A stretch of 64,000 nucleotides of DNA from Variovorax paradoxus (GCF_030815975.1 NZ_JAUSXL010000002.1:1984001-2048000), one strand, 5' to 3'. Shown: positions 44,082-52,840, counted from the stretch's first letter. Numbers and translations are program-made. The notes: generated by a model from the letters alone, not told the origin.

Positions 44082-44948
44082 TCAGGGGATAGGGGGACGC
44101 GGGAACTTCATCTCGCCGGGCTCGAGCTCGAAGTCGTACTGCAGCGTGGCGCTCTTGCCATCGGGCGCCAGCGCGAAGCAGCCGATCAACCGCCGCGTCA
44201 CGCCGAAGGTCGGGTCGCTTTCCAGGTTGTCGTCGTCATCGGCAAACACCTGCGTGATCAGCACCTTGTGGCCCGGCTTGCTCACCATGAAGTGCAGGTG
44301 CGCGGGCCGGTTGGGGTGGCGCTGCTGCGCGCGCAGCAGCACGCCGCAGGGCCCGTCGGTCGGCACGGGGTAGCCGGCCGGCCGCACGCTGCGGAAATGA
44401 AAACGGCCCTCGGCATCGGTCGTGAAGCGGCCGCGCAGGTTCATGTCTTCCTGCGCCGGGTCCTGGTTTTCGTACAGGCCGATGGGCGAGGCCTGCCACA
44501 CGTCGACCGTGGCGCCTTCGATCGGTTCACCCCGCGCGTCGCGCACCGTGCCCGTCACCGCGAGCGGAAGGCCCGGCGTGCCCGAGCGTGCGATGTTGTC
44601 GCCCGCCGCGCAGGCCGGCGAATTCGCGCGCCAGAACGGGCCGAGCAGCGCGGCCGGCGATTCGCCGTGCGGGTCCTGGTTGTTCTGCAGCGCCACCACG
44701 GTGGACACGCCAAGGATGTCGGCCGCCAGCACCACCTCGTTCTTCTTTTCGCCCGTGGCCTGGCCGATGGCGACGATGAATTCGAGCGCCTCCTCGAACT
44801 CTTCCTCGCTCAGCTTCACCTCCTGGACGAAGGCATGCAGGTGGCGCGTGAGTGCGTTCATCACGGTGCGCAGCCGCGGATCGGGTGTGCGCGCCATGGC
44901 TTCGAGTGCGAAGCCCAGCACCGAGTCGGGGGAAGTGGCGATGTTCAT
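44082..44948 (-). CDS. Intradiol ring-cleavage dioxygenase (catechol/hydroxyquinol 1,2-dioxygenase type)
   Basis: A 288-residue Fe(III) dioxygenase. The N-terminal helical domain of catechol/hydroxyquinol dioxygenases (residues 1-100) is followed by the catalytic barrel with GTVRDARGEPIEGATVDVWQAS. The iron ligands are the Tyr of GLYENQD, the Tyr of AGYPVPTDGPCG and the two His of RPAHLHFMV. It opens an aromatic ring between two hydroxyls to a muconate or maleylacetate. It is the first gene of the LacI-regulated operon, and no maleylacetate reductase or muconate cycloisomerase is present. Confidence 0.92.
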   Translation of the reverse strand: MNIATSPDSVLGFALEAMARTPDPRLRTVMNALTRHLHAFVQEVKLSEEEFEEALEFIVAIGQATGEKKNEVVLAADILGVSTVVALQNNQDPHGESPAALLGPFWRANSPACAAGDNIARSGTPGLPLAVTGTVRDARGEPIEGATVDVWQASPIGLYENQDPAQEDMNLRGRFTTDAEGRFHFRSVRPAGYPVPTDGPCGVLLRAQQRHPNRPAHLHFMVSKPGHKVLITQVFADDDDNLESDPTFGVTRRLIGCFALAPDGKSATLQYDFELEPGEMKFPRPPIP

Positions 44949-44960
44949 GGGGGGTCTTGT

Positions 44961-44972
44961 GCAATCGTTTGC
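44961..44972. promoter_or_regulatory. LacI-type operator 1 (dioxygenase side)
   Basis: GCAATCGTTTGC fits the LacI-family consensus GCAA-N-CG-N-TTGC. It lies 12 bases upstream of the intradiol dioxygenase start codon. The flanks (TGTGCAATCGTTTGCACGA) extend the palindrome. Confidence 0.78.
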
Positions 44973-45062
44973 ACGATCTTAGTCCAGATCACCGGAAAGT
45001 AAAATAACCCCGTTGGCCGACCCGGGAATGCCGGGAAGCCATTCCGGGCATCCAGTCCGGCA

Positions 45063-45074
45063 ACAATCGTTTGC
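45063..45074. promoter_or_regulatory. LacI-type operator 2 (lacI side)
   Basis: ACAATCGTTTGC is the same motif with one change, 102 bases from operator 1 and 13 bases before the LacI-family gene's ATG. The pair would allow looping and autoregulation. Confidence 0.7.
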
Positions 45075-45087
45075 AGCAAATCAGCCC

Positions 45088-46119
45088 ATGAGCACCCGCC
45101 CGCCTTCTTCTCCCGTGACCATCCGCGACGTCGCACGCGCCGCCGGCGTGCATGTGTCGACCGTGTCGCGCGCGCTCAGCCCCGAGAAGCGCTCGCTGAT
45201 CAGCGACGAGGTGCTGCGCGTGGTGGAAGAGGCCGCGCAGCGCCTGGGCTACCGGCCCAACCGCGCGGCCTCGGCCCTGCGCACGGGCCGCACGCACACC
45301 ATCGGCGTGCTGGTGCCCGACATCACCAACGCGGTGTTCCCGCCGATCCTGCAGGGCATCGAGGCCAGCGCGGCGGCGCGCGGCTACTTCGTGTTCGTCA
45401 CCAACGTGGTCGACCCTGCGCTCGCGCGGCCTGTGCTCGAACGCATGCTGGCCCAGCGCGTCGATGGCGTGATCCTGGCCACCGCCACGCGCGACGATCC
45501 GCTGGTCGATTTCGTCGCCAAGGCCGGCATGACGGCGGTGCTGGTCAACCGCGCCGACGAAACCGGCCGCTTGCCGGCCGTGGTGAGCGACGACCGGCTC
45601 GCGATGAAGCTCGCGGTCGACCACCTCGTGGGCCTGGGCCACAAGCGCATTGCGCACCTCGCGGGGCCGCAGAACATCCCCACCGGCGTAGGCCGTCGCC
45701 TGGGCGTGGAGCAGGCGCTGCGCGACCACCGCATGAAGCCGTTCCGCGTGGTCGAGTGCGCGAGCTACAGCCGCGAGGCCGGTGCGTTGGCCATGCAGCA
45801 GATGCTCGAAGCCGGTCCCGCCCCGCAGGCCGTGGTGTGCTGCAACGACCTCGTGGCGCTGGGCGCCTACGACGCGCTGCGCCAGGCCGGCCTGCGCGTG
45901 CCGAAGGACATCTCGGTCACCGGCCACAACGACATGCCGCTGGTCGACATGGTCGATCCGCCGCTCACCACCATCCGCCTGCCGCACCGCGAACTCGGCT
46001 GGCGCGCGGCCGAGATGCTGTTCGAGGAGATCGATGGCCGCGCGATGTCGGCATCGACCGTGGTGCTGCGGCCCGAGTTGGTGGTGCGCAAGTCGACCGG
46101 TGCGCCGGCCGCGCGCTGA
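45088..46119 (+). CDS. LacI-family repressor of the intradiol operon
   Basis: A 343-residue regulator. Residues about 10-60 are the LacI DNA-binding domain (VTIRDVARAAGVHVSTVSRALS, hinge AASALRTGRTHTIGVLVPDI). The rest is a periplasmic-binding-protein-like effector domain (CCNDLVALGAYDALR, ISVTGHNDMPLVDMVDPPLTTIRL). I choose ATG 45088 (MSTRPPSSP); the frame is open to 45,013, but the operator lies in between. It is divergent from the dioxygenase operon and two matching operators stand in the gap. Confidence 0.92.
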   Translation: MSTRPPSSPVTIRDVARAAGVHVSTVSRALSPEKRSLISDEVLRVVEEAAQRLGYRPNRAASALRTGRTHTIGVLVPDITNAVFPPILQGIEASAAARGYFVFVTNVVDPALARPVLERMLAQRVDGVILATATRDDPLVDFVAKAGMTAVLVNRADETGRLPAVVSDDRLAMKLAVDHLVGLGHKRIAHLAGPQNIPTGVGRRLGVEQALRDHRMKPFRVVECASYSREAGALAMQQMLEAGPAPQAVVCCNDLVALGAYDALRQAGLRVPKDISVTGHNDMPLVDMVDPPLTTIRLPHRELGWRAAEMLFEEIDGRAMSASTVVLRPELVVRKSTGAPAAR

Positions 46120-46135
46120 CCAGGGCCTCCCGGCC

Positions 46136-47815
46136 CTAGCCGGATCGGCGCACGGCCTTCTTGCGCGCCGCCGGCCGCCGCGGCGGCTTCGCTTCGAGCA
46201 CCAGCTCGGCCGGCAGCGTGTCGTTCCACGACTCGGTGAAATAGGCGCGGTCGCTCGGCACCAGCTGCGGCAGGGTTTCACGCAGCAAAGCCAGCGACTG
46301 CTCGGCCGCCTTCAGCTCGCCCGCGTGCGCCGCATACCAGGCGTGCTCGAACAGCAGGCTGCAATGCTGCAGGCCGGGGTAGCGCCGCCGGCCCGCCTGG
46401 TGGTCGGCCAGTCGCGCCTGCGCCACCTCGACCCAGCGTGCCGGCCAATGCGCGGCGTCGAAGGCGTCGGCGAGCGGCCCGGCGAGCTGCGAGATCGCCG
46501 CCGGATCGAGCGGCTTCTGCGCGCGGAACTGCGCAAGCGTGGGCTGCTCTTCGGGCCGGCAGTGGCCGCGCGCGATGCGCATCAGGTAGATCGCGTTCCA
46601 GGCCGAGCGGCCCTGGCCGTCGGTGTGGCCGCAGAGCCATTCGCTGAAGGCGATCCACTGCACGGCGCGGCGCGTGGTGTCGGCATGTCCGTCATGCGCG
46701 AGCGCCGGCAGGTCGGACAGGCCCACGCGGTCGAACAGCCACGCGGCCATGCCCATGTTGGCGGCCACGTGCTGTGCCGCGTCGAAGGAATGCGATTCGA
46801 AGGCCGCGGCCAATGCTTCACCAAAACGCTGCAGCGACTCTTCGGCGAGCGCCGCGGCCGCCGGCTTGTCGTCGGCGGAGAGCCCCAGCGCGCGCGAGCG
46901 GCACACCAGCGCCCACAGGTTGCACCACTCGAAGCGCACGTCGGGGTGGTGCCGCAGCACCAGGCTGCGCGCCGCATCGTTCGCCATGCCGCCCAGCAGC
47001 GACTGCGCGAGCGGCAGGTCGCGTGCGGTGTAGGCGCACCAGGCCGAGACGATGCACTCCATCGCGCCCAGGTAGTCGTTGCCTGCCACATGATGGGCGA
47101 GGCGCTGCTTCTTGAGCGCCTGCAGCCGACGGCGCGCCTGCTCGTTGTCGCCGAGCCGGCGCCACAGCATGGCCTCGTTGAGCGTGACCAGCGCGCGCTG
47201 GAAATCGGTGGCGGCCAGCGTGCCGGCAAGGCGGATCGACTCCAGCGCACTGGCCGGCGACCCGGCCGCGCCGCCGCCCGCCACCGGCGCCATGAGCCGG
47301 CCTTGCCGCGCCGCCTGCTGCGAGGCGACCAGCTGTTTCCAGAACGCGGCGTCCTGCAGATGCACCGCATCGGGCGGCCGCGAGCCGGGCTCGGCCGCGT
47401 GGGCCCTGCGCGAGCGCAGCCCCAGGAAGGAAGCCACCTCGGCGGCCGTCGCCGTGCGGCCGCCCACCAGCATGCGCACCCGTCGGGCTTCGGCGGGCGG
47501 CAACCAGAACGGCCCCTGGCTGCGCCGCTCTGCGTTCAGGAAGCGCGGCTCGCGCTGCGTGTCCTCGCCCCAGCCGACCTCGACGTTCCAGGCCTTGAAG
47601 TCGCGGAACGCGCGGCTCACGACCATGCGCAGCGTGCTCGCGTCAGAGACTTCGCCGCGCAGGTCGGCCAGCCGCACGAGGCCGCCTTCGGCATCGTGCG
47701 CGTGCTTCATGCGTGCGAGCAGCCAGAGCGACTGGAACGCCGCGCGCTGGCCGTTGACCGATTGCGGCGAGGTGAGTTCGATGGAAAGCGGGGTGGGAGC
47801 GGCGGTTTTGGGCAC
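46136..47815 (-). CDS. Uncharacterised 559-residue protein with a winged-helix-like N-terminus and helical repeats
   Basis: I do not recognise a named family. The first ~100 residues (SIELTSPQSVNGQRAAFQSLWLLARM... LRMVVSRAFRDFKAW) resemble a winged-helix DNA-binding module. The rest is rich in alanine and helices, with TPR-like pairs (ALVTLNEAMLWRRLGDNEQARRRL; LFEHAWYAAHAGELKAAEQSLALL). The C-terminus is very basic (PPRRPAARKKAVRRSG). There is no signal peptide or membrane span. The start is GTG 47815, without a clear ribosome-binding site. A SARP- or MalT-like transcription factor without an ATPase domain is one possibility. Confidence 0.7.
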   Translation of the reverse strand: MPKTAAPTPLSIELTSPQSVNGQRAAFQSLWLLARMKHAHDAEGGLVRLADLRGEVSDASTLRMVVSRAFRDFKAWNVEVGWGEDTQREPRFLNAERRSQGPFWLPPAEARRVRMLVGGRTATAAEVASFLGLRSRRAHAAEPGSRPPDAVHLQDAAFWKQLVASQQAARQGRLMAPVAGGGAAGSPASALESIRLAGTLAATDFQRALVTLNEAMLWRRLGDNEQARRRLQALKKQRLAHHVAGNDYLGAMECIVSAWCAYTARDLPLAQSLLGGMANDAARSLVLRHHPDVRFEWCNLWALVCRSRALGLSADDKPAAAALAEESLQRFGEALAAAFESHSFDAAQHVAANMGMAAWLFDRVGLSDLPALAHDGHADTTRRAVQWIAFSEWLCGHTDGQGRSAWNAIYLMRIARGHCRPEEQPTLAQFRAQKPLDPAAISQLAGPLADAFDAAHWPARWVEVAQARLADHQAGRRRYPGLQHCSLLFEHAWYAAHAGELKAAEQSLALLRETLPQLVPSDRAYFTESWNDTLPAELVLEAKPPRRPAARKKAVRRSG

Positions 47816-47873
47816 GCCCCGGATTGAACCTCAAATCGGGCGCGGACCCCGAGGGACCTGCGATCCGATCCGG

Positions 47874-48068
47874 TCAGTAGCGATGCCGACCGAGCAGCCC
47901 GGCCACCTCGCTGCGCCCGATGCCCAGGTCCCGCAGTTCGTGGTCGCTCATGCCGGCCAGGTGCTGCGAGTCCGCGCGGCTGCGGCGGCGCTCCGCGGCA
48001 CGGCGGCGCCAACCGCGCAGGGCATGCATCAGGCGTTGATGAAAGGGCGAGTGCGTCGGCGCTGTCAC
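47874..48068 (-). CDS. DUF1127 small basic protein
   Basis: A 64-residue protein with the DUF1127 core MSDHELRDLGIGRSEV and an arginine-rich N-terminal half (HALRGWRRRAAERRRSR). Small DUF1127 proteins in other bacteria bind RNA or affect phosphate and carbon metabolism, but this one's role is unknown. The start is GTG 48068 with AAGGAG six bases before it. It diverges from a LysR gene over 90 bases, so it may be that regulator's target. Confidence 0.88.
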   Translation of the reverse strand: MTAPTHSPFHQRLMHALRGWRRRAAERRRSRADSQHLAGMSDHELRDLGIGRSEVAGLLGRHRY

Positions 48069-48129
48069 GATGGGCTCCTTGTGGGGGAGCGCTCATCTTG
48101 CGGCGACGCATGCTATTGTGGAAGTTGAG

Positions 48130-48159
48130 ATTCCTGACACTTTCAATCAGAATTCCTGA
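48130..48159 (+). promoter_or_regulatory. Direct repeats of ATTCCTGA at the LysR start
   Basis: ATTCCTGA occurs at 48130-48137 and 48152-48159, a spacing of 22 bases. The second copy touches the LysR ATG. TATTGT at 48113-48118 is a possible -10. These suit autoregulation by the LysR protein. Confidence 0.5.
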
Positions 48160-49049
48160 TGCGACAGCTCAACCTCGACCAACTCCGCACGCTCATTGCC
48201 ATTGCCGATCTGGGCACCTTCTCGGCGGCGGCCAAGGCGCTGCACCTCGCGCAGCCCACGGTGAGCCTGCACATCAGCGAACTCGAATCGCGGCTGGGCG
48301 CGCAGCTGGTGGTGCGCGGCAATCGCCGCGTCACGCCCACGGCGGCCGGCGCGGCGCTGGTGGAGCGCGGACGCAAGCTGCTGCGCGACACCGACGATGC
48401 CGTCGAAGCCGTCAAGCGCCAGGCCGAAGGCCGCACCGGCCGTGTGCGGCTCGGCACCTCCACCGGCGTGGTGGTCGACCTGCTGCCGCAGGTGCTCGAA
48501 GCGCTGGGCGAACGGCATTCAGGCATCGACGTGGAGGTCAGCATCCTCGGCTCGTACGAGGCGATGGCGCGGCTGGCCGCCGGCACGCTCGACATCGGGC
48601 TGGTCGCGGTGCCGCAACCGCCGCTGCGCGACATCGTCGTCACGCCCTGGCGCGACCAGGCCATGATGGCTTTCGTGCCGCAGCGCTGGAAGGCACCGAA
48701 GCGCGTCACACCGGCCTGGCTCGCGGCGCAGCCGCTGATCTTCAACGACGCCACCACCCACATGTACCGGCTCTCGATGGAATGGTTCGCGGCGGCCGGC
48801 TTCGCGCCGCGAGCGCGCATCGAGCTCAACTACGACGCCGCGATCCGCAGCCTGGTGGCGGCCGGCTATGGCGCCGCGCTGCTGCCGCTGCAGCAGACCA
48901 CCGATGCGGCGCTGAACGAGCGCATGCAGATCCTGCCGATCACGCCCAGGCTCACGCGCCGCCTCGGTATTGCGCACCGCCAGCGCGCCATGCTCGACGG
49001 CGCCACGCACAGCGTGCTGCAGGTGCTGACGGCGTTTCGGCAGCTCTGA
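48159..49049 (+). CDS. LysR-family regulator
   Basis: A 296-residue LysR protein. The DNA-binding N-terminus is LDQLRTLIAIADLGTFSAAAKALHLAQPTVSLHISELE-type. The effector domain begins near residue 90 (VRLGTSTGVVVDLLPQVLEAL). It is divergent from the DUF1127 gene and convergent with amiE, ending two bases from the amiE stop. It is therefore not in a standard position to regulate amiE. Confidence 0.9.
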   Translation: MRQLNLDQLRTLIAIADLGTFSAAAKALHLAQPTVSLHISELESRLGAQLVVRGNRRVTPTAAGAALVERGRKLLRDTDDAVEAVKRQAEGRTGRVRLGTSTGVVVDLLPQVLEALGERHSGIDVEVSILGSYEAMARLAAGTLDIGLVAVPQPPLRDIVVTPWRDQAMMAFVPQRWKAPKRVTPAWLAAQPLIFNDATTHMYRLSMEWFAAAGFAPRARIELNYDAAIRSLVAAGYGAALLPLQQTTDAALNERMQILPITPRLTRRLGIAHRQRAMLDGATHSVLQVLTAFRQL

Positions 49050-49051
49050 TT

Positions 49052-50086
49052 TCAGCGCTGGGCAGCTTCGTTCGGAAGCCCCTCGATCGGGCATTCCGCC
49101 GTGCCGATGGTGCTGCGCGTGAACGACTCCACCTTCTCGCGCGCGCCCTCGGGATCGTTGATCCACTGCTTGTAGAAGTCGAACGGACAGGCCGCCACGC
49201 CCTTGTCGCCGTCGCCCGAATGGATGATGCCGGTGTAGCCGCGGTGCATCAGCTTGAACAGGTGGTTCTGCGACTGGCCGTTCCTGCGCGCGTCGCGGAT
49301 CAGGCCCATGGAAAGTTCGGCGTAGTTGATGCCCATTTCCTCCTCGCCGCATTCGCCGAGCGTGCGGCCGTCGAAGCCGATGAGGGCCGAATGCCCGAAG
49401 TACGAGTACACGCCGTCGAAGCCCGCCGCATTGGCCACCGCCACGTAGGTGTTGTTCATGAAGGCCATGGCCTTGGACACCAGGATCTGCTGCTCCTTGG
49501 CCGGGTACATGTAGCCCTGGCAGCGGATGATGAGCTCGGCGCCGCGCATCGCGCAGTCGCGCCAGATCTCGGGGTAGTTGCCGTCGTCGCAGACGATGAG
49601 GCTGATCTTCATGCCCTTGGGACCGTCGCTGACGTAGGTGCGGTCGCCCGGGTACCAGCCCTCGATGGGCACCCACGGCATGATCTTGCGGTACTTCTGG
49701 ACGATCTCGCCCTGGTTGTCCATGAGGATCAGCGTGTTGTAGGGCGCCTTGTCCGGGTGCGCCTCATGGCGCTCGCCGGTCAGCGAGAACACGCCCCACA
49801 CGTTGGCGCGGCGGCAGGCGTCCGCGAAGATTGCCGTTTCCTCGCCGGGCACGGTGGCGGCGGTGTCGTACATCTCCTTCGCGTCGTACATGATCCCGTG
49901 GGTGGAATATTCGGGAAAGATCACCAGGTCCATGCCCGGCAGACCTTTCTTCATGCCGACCAGCATCTCGCCGATCTTGCGGGCGTTGTCGAGCACCTCG
50001 GCCTTGGTGTGCAGGCGGGGCATCTTGTAGTTGACGACCGCGACGCCCACGCAATCGCTGCTGCTCGAAATATCACCATGTCTCAT
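49052..50086 (-). CDS. amiE: Aliphatic amidase
   Basis: A 344-residue nitrilase-superfamily amidase that hydrolyses short aliphatic amides to acids and ammonia. The catalytic triad falls at the textbook positions: E59 (IFPEYSTHG), K134 (QKYRKIMPW) and C166 ([12 protein letters not shown]). I start it at ATG 50086 ([10 protein letters not shown]) behind AGGAG. The open frame upstream runs through a terminator. That hairpin stands only 38 bases before the start codon. Pseudomonas amiE is controlled by AmiR antitermination at a leader terminator, but no amiC/amiR is in the window. Confidence 0.96.
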   Translation of the reverse strand: MRHGDISSSSDCVGVAVVNYKMPRLHTKAEVLDNARKIGEMLVGMKKGLPGMDLVIFPEYSTHGIMYDAKEMYDTAATVPGEETAIFADACRRANVWGVFSLTGERHEAHPDKAPYNTLILMDNQGEIVQKYRKIMPWVPIEGWYPGDRTYVSDGPKGMKISLIVCDDGNYPEIWRDCAMRGAELIIRCQGYMYPAKEQQILVSKAMAFMNNTYVAVANAAGFDGVYSYFGHSALIGFDGRTLGECGEEEMGINYAELSMGLIRDARRNGQSQNHLFKLMHRGYTGIIHSGDGDKGVAACPFDFYKQWINDPEGAREKVESFTRSTIGTAECPIEGLPNEAAQR

Positions 50087-50111
50087 GACGCTGCTCCTGG
50101 AGGGTGGTTGA

Positions 50112-50156
50112 GAAAAAACAAAAAAGCCCGAACCGGTGTTCAACCGATTCGGGCTT
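50112..50156 (-). terminator. Rho-independent terminator (or leader attenuator) just upstream of amiE
   Basis: On the minus strand AAGCCCGAA-tcggttgaacaccgg-TTCGGGCTT is followed by a T-rich run (TTTTTTGTTTTTTCT). It ends transcription from the hypothetical/glsA/EamA operon. It lies only 26 bases before the amiE start, so amiE transcripts that begin further upstream must pass through it. Confidence 0.85.
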
Positions 50157-50250
50157 GTCTCTGGTGCAGCGGGTTCGTGTCGTCGAAGCCGATTGTTCTC
50201 AACTCAGCGCGGGCTGCACATACGTCATTTCGCTGATTGCAAAAGCGCGC

Positions 50251-50751
50251 TCAGCGGGGCCGCGCGTAGCCGGATTCGATCCAGGCGGTGGCGCTGCTCG
50301 CCGTGAGCCTGAAGGCAGGCGAGACGTTGACGCTGGCAAGTTCCGAGTCGTCGGCATCGTCGTGCGCCGCGAGCGTGGCGGAGGGGCTGTCCTCGTCGGG
50401 CACGATGGCGAGCGACACGCGAATGCGCTGGCCGCTCTGCGCCGTGACGGTCACGCTCTTGTTGAGCGTGGCGTGCAGCTGCTGCTCGTGGCGGCGAATC
50501 ACTTCGGCGGCGGTCTTCACCAGCGTGGAGAAGGCGGGCCCGTCGAGCGGCTTCGGGTTCTTCTTGTCGCGGCCCATGGTCCAGGGGCCGACCAGCGCCG
50601 GTTCGGGGTCGCCGTGGCGCGTCATCTCGACGGCCCAGCCGTCGTCTTCCTCGTTCTTGATGACGCGGGCGGTCCATTGGCCGTCGCGCCAGAGGCGGGG
50701 TTCCTGCAGGGGGAGGTTGTCGGAATCTGTGGGGTCTGTAGCTTCGGTCAT
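50251..50751 (-). CDS. Conserved hypothetical acidic protein
   Basis: A 166-residue protein I cannot place in a named family. It has no signal peptide or membrane span. It begins with an acidic stretch (MTEATDPTDSDNLPLQEPRLW) and contains a tryptophan-rich beta-type region (WRDGQWTARVIKNEEDDGWAVEM) and an acidic segment (HDDADDSEL). It follows glsA by 60 bases and ends before the terminator, so it is probably the last gene of the EamA-glsA unit. Confidence 0.7.
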   Translation of the reverse strand: MTEATDPTDSDNLPLQEPRLWRDGQWTARVIKNEEDDGWAVEMTRHGDPEPALVGPWTMGRDKKNPKPLDGPAFSTLVKTAAEVIRRHEQQLHATLNKSVTVTAQSGQRIRVSLAIVPDEDSPSATLAAHDDADDSELASVNVSPAFRLTASSATAWIESGYARPR

Positions 50752-50811
50752 TCGGATGCTCGGGTTCGTGCGAGCCCATTCTCGCCTGCGCCCGCGAGCC
50801 GCACGCGCCGC

Positions 50812-51750
50812 TCAGAAGACCGACAGCCCGGTCCGCGCGACGAACAGTTCGAGCGCCTTCATCCCGAGCAGCGAATTGCCCGTGGCGTCCAGCGCGGGCG
50901 ACCAGACGCACAGCGTGAGCCGGTCGGGCACCACGGCCACGATGCCGCCGCCCACGCCGCTCTTGCAGGGCAGGCCGATCGAAAACGCCACGTCGCCCGC
51001 GGCGTCGTAGGTGCCGCAGGTGAGCATCAGCGCATTGATGCGGCGCGTCTGCCGCTCGCCGGTCACCTCGGCCTGGCCGTCGATCGGATGCGCGCCGTCG
51101 CGGCACAGGAAGGCTGCCGCGCGCGCCAGCTGGCGGCAGCTCATGCGCAATGCGCACTGGTGAAAGTAGGTGTCGAGCACCACGGCCACATCGTTGTCGA
51201 TCTTGCCGAAGCTCTTCATGAAGTTGGCGAGCGCGATGTTGCGAAAGCCGGTGGCGGCTTCGGAGCGCGCGACCTCGTCGTCGAACGCGATCGGCTCGCC
51301 GCACAGGCTGCCCATCAGCGCAAGGATGTCGGCCTTGGCGCTGCCGCCGGCCTGCAGCGCCTGGCTCACGAGGCGGTCGGCCACGGCGATGGCGCCCGCA
51401 TTGATGAACGGATTGCGCGGCTTGCCGTGCTCGTTCTCCAGCTGTACCAGCGAGTTGAAGGGATTGCCCGAAGGCTCGCGGCCGATGCGCTCCCACAGCG
51501 CGTCGCCCATGCGCTGCATGGCCAGCGTCAGTGTGAAGAGCTTCGACACGCTCTGGATCGAGAACGGCGTTTCGGCATCGCCGGCGAAAGCCTCGGTGCC
51601 GTCGCAGGTGCGCAGCGCAATGCCGAGCTGGCGCGCATCGACGCAGGCCAGCGCCGGGATGTAGCTGGCCACCGTGCCGGCGGTGCCCAGCAGCGGCCGC
51701 AGGGTGGCGACGATGTCGTCGAGCACCGGCTGGAAGTCCGTGGCTTTCAT
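50812..51750 (-). CDS. glsA: Glutaminase
   Basis: A 312-residue serine-dependent beta-lactamase-like glutaminase converting glutamine to glutamate and ammonia. The catalytic SxxK is in FSIQSVSKLFTL, and the family blocks EPSGNPFNS, NPFINAGAI and CGTYDAAGDVAFSIGLPCKSGVGGGI are intact. ATG 51750 overlaps the EamA stop as ATGA. The pairing with an exporter of the drug/metabolite family suggests linked amino-acid metabolism and export, which is inference. Confidence 0.95.
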   Translation of the reverse strand: MKATDFQPVLDDIVATLRPLLGTAGTVASYIPALACVDARQLGIALRTCDGTEAFAGDAETPFSIQSVSKLFTLTLAMQRMGDALWERIGREPSGNPFNSLVQLENEHGKPRNPFINAGAIAVADRLVSQALQAGGSAKADILALMGSLCGEPIAFDDEVARSEAATGFRNIALANFMKSFGKIDNDVAVVLDTYFHQCALRMSCRQLARAAAFLCRDGAHPIDGQAEVTGERQTRRINALMLTCGTYDAAGDVAFSIGLPCKSGVGGGIVAVVPDRLTLCVWSPALDATGNSLLGMKALELFVARTGLSVF

Positions 51751-52646
51751 GGCCGCGCCTTTCGCCGGTTGACCATCACGATGCCCAGGCCCACACCGGC
51801 CAGGGCCAGCATCAGCTGCAGCGTGAGCGGTTCGCCGAGCAGCACCACGCCGAACACCAGCGCGAACAGCGGCGTCAGAAAGCTGAACGACGACATCTGC
51901 GTGGCGGGATAGTGCCGCAGCAGCCACATCCAGGTGAGATAGCTCGCGAAGGCGCCGATCACGGTCTGCAGGCCGATCGAGGTCCATGCCCAGGCCGAAT
52001 ACGAGAAGCCCCAGCTTTCGCCGAGCGCCAGCGACAGCAGCGGGCACACGGCCGCGGTCACGGCCACCTGGTAGAACAGGGCCTTCTCGGCGCTCGCGGT
52101 GGCGAGCCGCGTGGTGCGCAGCGCCAGCGTGGTCAGGCCCCAGAGCATGCCGCCCACGATCGCCATGGCATCACCGAGCAGCTGGCCCGAGCCCGAGCGC
52201 CCGAAGCCTTCGCTAAACGCGAACAGCACCGCCGCAAAGGCAATGCCCAGCCCCAGCCACTGCAGGCCACGCAGGCGCTCGGCCGGCACCCAGCGCGGCA
52301 GCAGCAGCGAGACCCAGAACGGCGCGGTGTAGAGAAACACAGTGAGCCTGGAGGCCGAGGTGTGCTGCAGGCCCAGGTAGATGCAGGCGAACTCGCCCGC
52401 GAACAGCAGGCCCACGAGCAGGCCGCCCGGCAGCGTGCCGTCGCGCTCGAACAGCGGCACGCGGCGCCACACGCACCAGAGCCACAGCAGCACCACGGCG
52501 CCCACCATGCGCACCGTGGCCTGCCAGAGCGGCGGCACTTCGGTGACGGTGGTCTTGATGAGAATCTGCTGCAGCCCCCAGAACGCGCAGCATGCGATCA
52601 GAAGGCCGATGGCGAGGGAGTCGAGGTGGGTCTTGCGCTGGATCAT
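51747..52646 (-). CDS. EamA/DMT-family transporter
   Basis: A 299-residue inner-membrane protein with ten predicted spans in two EamA halves (LAIGLLIACCAFWGLQQILIK, then LGDAMAIVGGMLWGLTTLALR). The family exports metabolites or amino acids. I use ATG 52646 (MIQRKTHLDS), where the hydrophobic first span begins shortly after; the open frame upstream is not family-like. It is the first gene of the unit with glsA. Confidence 0.88.
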   Translation of the reverse strand: MIQRKTHLDSLAIGLLIACCAFWGLQQILIKTTVTEVPPLWQATVRMVGAVVLLWLWCVWRRVPLFERDGTLPGGLLVGLLFAGEFACIYLGLQHTSASRLTVFLYTAPFWVSLLLPRWVPAERLRGLQWLGLGIAFAAVLFAFSEGFGRSGSGQLLGDAMAIVGGMLWGLTTLALRTTRLATASAEKALFYQVAVTAAVCPLLSLALGESWGFSYSAWAWTSIGLQTVIGAFASYLTWMWLLRHYPATQMSSFSFLTPLFALVFGVVLLGEPLTLQLMLALAGVGLGIVMVNRRKARP

Positions 52647-52840
52647 TCGGGTCTCGTCGATGGGCTTCGGTCTTGCATGCGGCAACAAAGCCCAGGATCG
52701 ATGATCGTAGCGCGTGAGGTGTTGGACTGCGCAGGTCGACGCACTGCCGCCTCCGTTAGCATTCGTCATTCGTTTCGGGTACCGCTCCTTCTTCTCGTTG
52801 CTCTGCATCCGGTACAGGTGCGGAGTCCGAGAGGTATCCC

